7,915 bases of DNA. Source: Bifidobacteriaceae bacterium. Its GTDB lineage: Bacteria; Actinomycetota; Actinomycetes; Actinomycetales; WQXJ01. Position 1 is the first letter of the stretch. Each line of letters opens with the position of its first letter. The DNA lies in assembly GCA_031278675.1 (NCBI GenBank), contig JAITJY010000314.1:1-7915 (forward strand). Direction: 5' to 3'. Shown one piece after another: positions 6,934 through 7,915 of this stretch. The notes beneath the pieces were generated by a model. That model saw only the letters and a program-made list of their open reading frames with translations, was not told where the DNA came from and did no database searches. The position numbers were made by a program, and so were the translations under genes.

Positions 6934-7915
6934 AGGCCACCGTTAGGTAGATCAGGGCGCAGTTCAATGCCACGATCAGGCCGGCCGCCAGCCAGGCGGC
7001 GATCCGGGTGACGGGCAGGTTGACGGCATCGCCCATCACGGAGCGCTGGCTGGTGAGGTGGACCAGCGGGATGATGGCGAACGGAATACCGAAAGAGAGC
7101 ACCACCTGGGAGATGACGAGGGCCCAGGTGGGCGAGGCGCCCAGCGCCAAGACCGCGAGCGCCGGGATCAGCGTGACCAAGCGGACCAACAACACCGGCG
7201 CGCGCACGCGCAGGAAACCGTAGATGATCTCGGCCCCGGCATAGGACCCGACCGAGGTTGAAGCCAACCCAGAAAACAGCAACCCGATCGCGAAGACCAC
7301 GCCAATCCCGGGTCCCATCGCGTCAGCGATCGCCGCATGCGCCCCTTCGATGGTGTCGGTCCCGTCCACTCCGCGCAGGTTCGCTGCCGCGAGGACCAGC
7401 ATCGCAATGTTGACCGACCCGGCAACGATCAGGGCACAGAACACATCCCAGCGCGTCGCGCGGATCAGGTGGCGCCGCTGCGCCGGGTCGCTCACCGCAC
7501 CATGCCGGTCCCGCGTCAGCGACGAATGCAGGTAGACCGCGTGCGGCATGACGGTTGCTCCCAGCATCGATGCGGCCAGCAACACCGAATCTGTCCCCCG
7601 GAAACGGGGTTCGAGCCCCGCCAGCAGTTCGGCCGGGCTGACCGGTGAGATCGCCAAGCCGGAGACAAACCCGATTGTGATGATCACCAACATGCCGGTG
7701 ATGACCAGCTCAAACGAGCGTTGTCCGTGGCGGGTTTGGATGGATAGCACTCCGATCGACACAACACCGGTGATTACCCCGCCGGCCAGCAGCGGCAACC
7801 CGAACAGCAAGTTCAGGGCGATCGCGCCGCCGATCACCTCAGCTAGGTCGGTGGCCACCGCGATGATCTCGGCTTGCCCGAAGTAGGCCAGCCGGACGGG
7901 GCGGGCCAGCCGGTC
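6932..7915 (-). CDS. mntH: Nramp-family divalent metal (Mn2+/Fe2+) transporter, 5' end outside the window
   Basis: Proton-coupled Mn2+/Fe2+ uptake protein of the cytoplasmic membrane. The frame stays open to the right edge, giving 327 residues of a protein usually a little over 400. The fragment begins at DRLARPVRLAYFGQAEIIA, so helix 1 with its DPGN metal-binding motif lies off the window; the apparent GTG start at 7858 is internal. Seen: ATDLAEVIGGAIALN (helix 3 region), the helix 6 metal-binding ATVMPHAVYLHSSLT with M123-P124-H125 (fragment numbering), GLASTSVGSYAG, SQVVLSFGIPFAIIPL and MGDAVN, all collinear with E. coli MntH. The metal-ligating Met is intact, which favours manganese/iron over other ions. 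A 128-base gap separates it from ilvD. Nothing of its promoter is visible. Confidence 0.93.
   Translation of the reverse strand, partial: DRLARPVRLAYFGQAEIIAVATDLAEVIGGAIALNLLFGLPLLAGGVITGVVSIGVLSIQTRHGQRSFELVITGMLVIITIGFVSGLAISPVSPAELLAGLEPRFRGTDSVLLAASMLGATVMPHAVYLHSSLTRDRHGAVSDPAQRRHLIRATRWDVFCALIVAGSVNIAMLVLAAANLRGVDGTDTIEGAHAAIADAMGPGIGVVFAIGLLFSGLASTSVGSYAGAEIIYGFLRVRAPVLLVRLVTLIPALAVLALGASPTWALVISQVVLSFGIPFAIIPLVHLTSQRSVMGDAVNLPVTRIAAWLAAGLIVALNCALIYLTVA

Noticed and set aside
5457..6950. Plus-strand open frame of nearly 500 codons opposite ilvD
   Set aside because: Arg/His/Gln-rich composition mirrors the codon bias of ilvD on the other strand; no domain is recognisable and no ribosome-binding site was evident.
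7856..7858. GTG as the start of the metal transporter
   Set aside because: The frame continues upstream to the window edge with transporter-like sequence (AYFGQAEIIA), so this codon is internal and the gene is simply cut by the window.
1..7915. CRISPR arrays, tRNA/rRNA genes, insertion sequences, phage attachment sites
   Set aside because: No regularly spaced repeats, cloverleaf, rRNA signature, transposase-like protein or flanking terminal repeats were seen on either strand.

Overview
The window is GC-rich bacterial DNA, and every gene I can support lies on the minus strand. The most likely source is an actinomycete (Actinomycetota). The ABC ATPase looks like the actinobacterial type usually paired with a GntR regulator. 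The flavoprotein and multihaem cytochrome resemble the respiratory reductase pairs abundant in anaerobic Coriobacteriia and relatives. Short actinobacterial-style promoter and ribosome-binding elements fit this. The assignment is inference from gene character, not from a marker gene.

In the direction of transcription (right to left) there are three blocks. (1) 7915-6932: a 5'-truncated Nramp-type Mn2+/Fe2+ symporter (mntH) that enters from beyond the window. (2) 6803-3266: dihydroxy-acid dehydratase (ilvD), then an ABC transporter ATPase, then its six-helix permease. Each junction is a 4-base ATGA stop/start overlap, so the three genes are very probably co-transcribed and translationally coupled. 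Pairing a branched-chain amino acid synthesis enzyme with an exporter-like ABC pair is unexpected. (3) 3030-179: a respiratory module. A sigma70-type promoter (TTGTCC-17-TAAGGT) precedes a leader of about 230 bases, then a membrane-anchored cytochrome c with five haem-binding motifs, two of them non-standard. A strong intrinsic terminator follows, then a Tat-exported FAD flavoprotein of the fumarate reductase superfamily.

The likely logic of block 3 is that the cytochrome takes electrons from menaquinol in the membrane and passes them to the extracytoplasmic flavoprotein, which reduces an unknown organic acceptor. The flavoprotein lacks the fumarate-binding and proton-donating residues expected of a true fumarate reductase (Tyr in place of the catalytic Arg, and no HGANR-type segment), so its substrate is probably not fumarate. 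This module is the part of the window most likely to hold undescribed biology. Bases 1-178 lie beyond the flavoprotein stop and hold no gene I can support.
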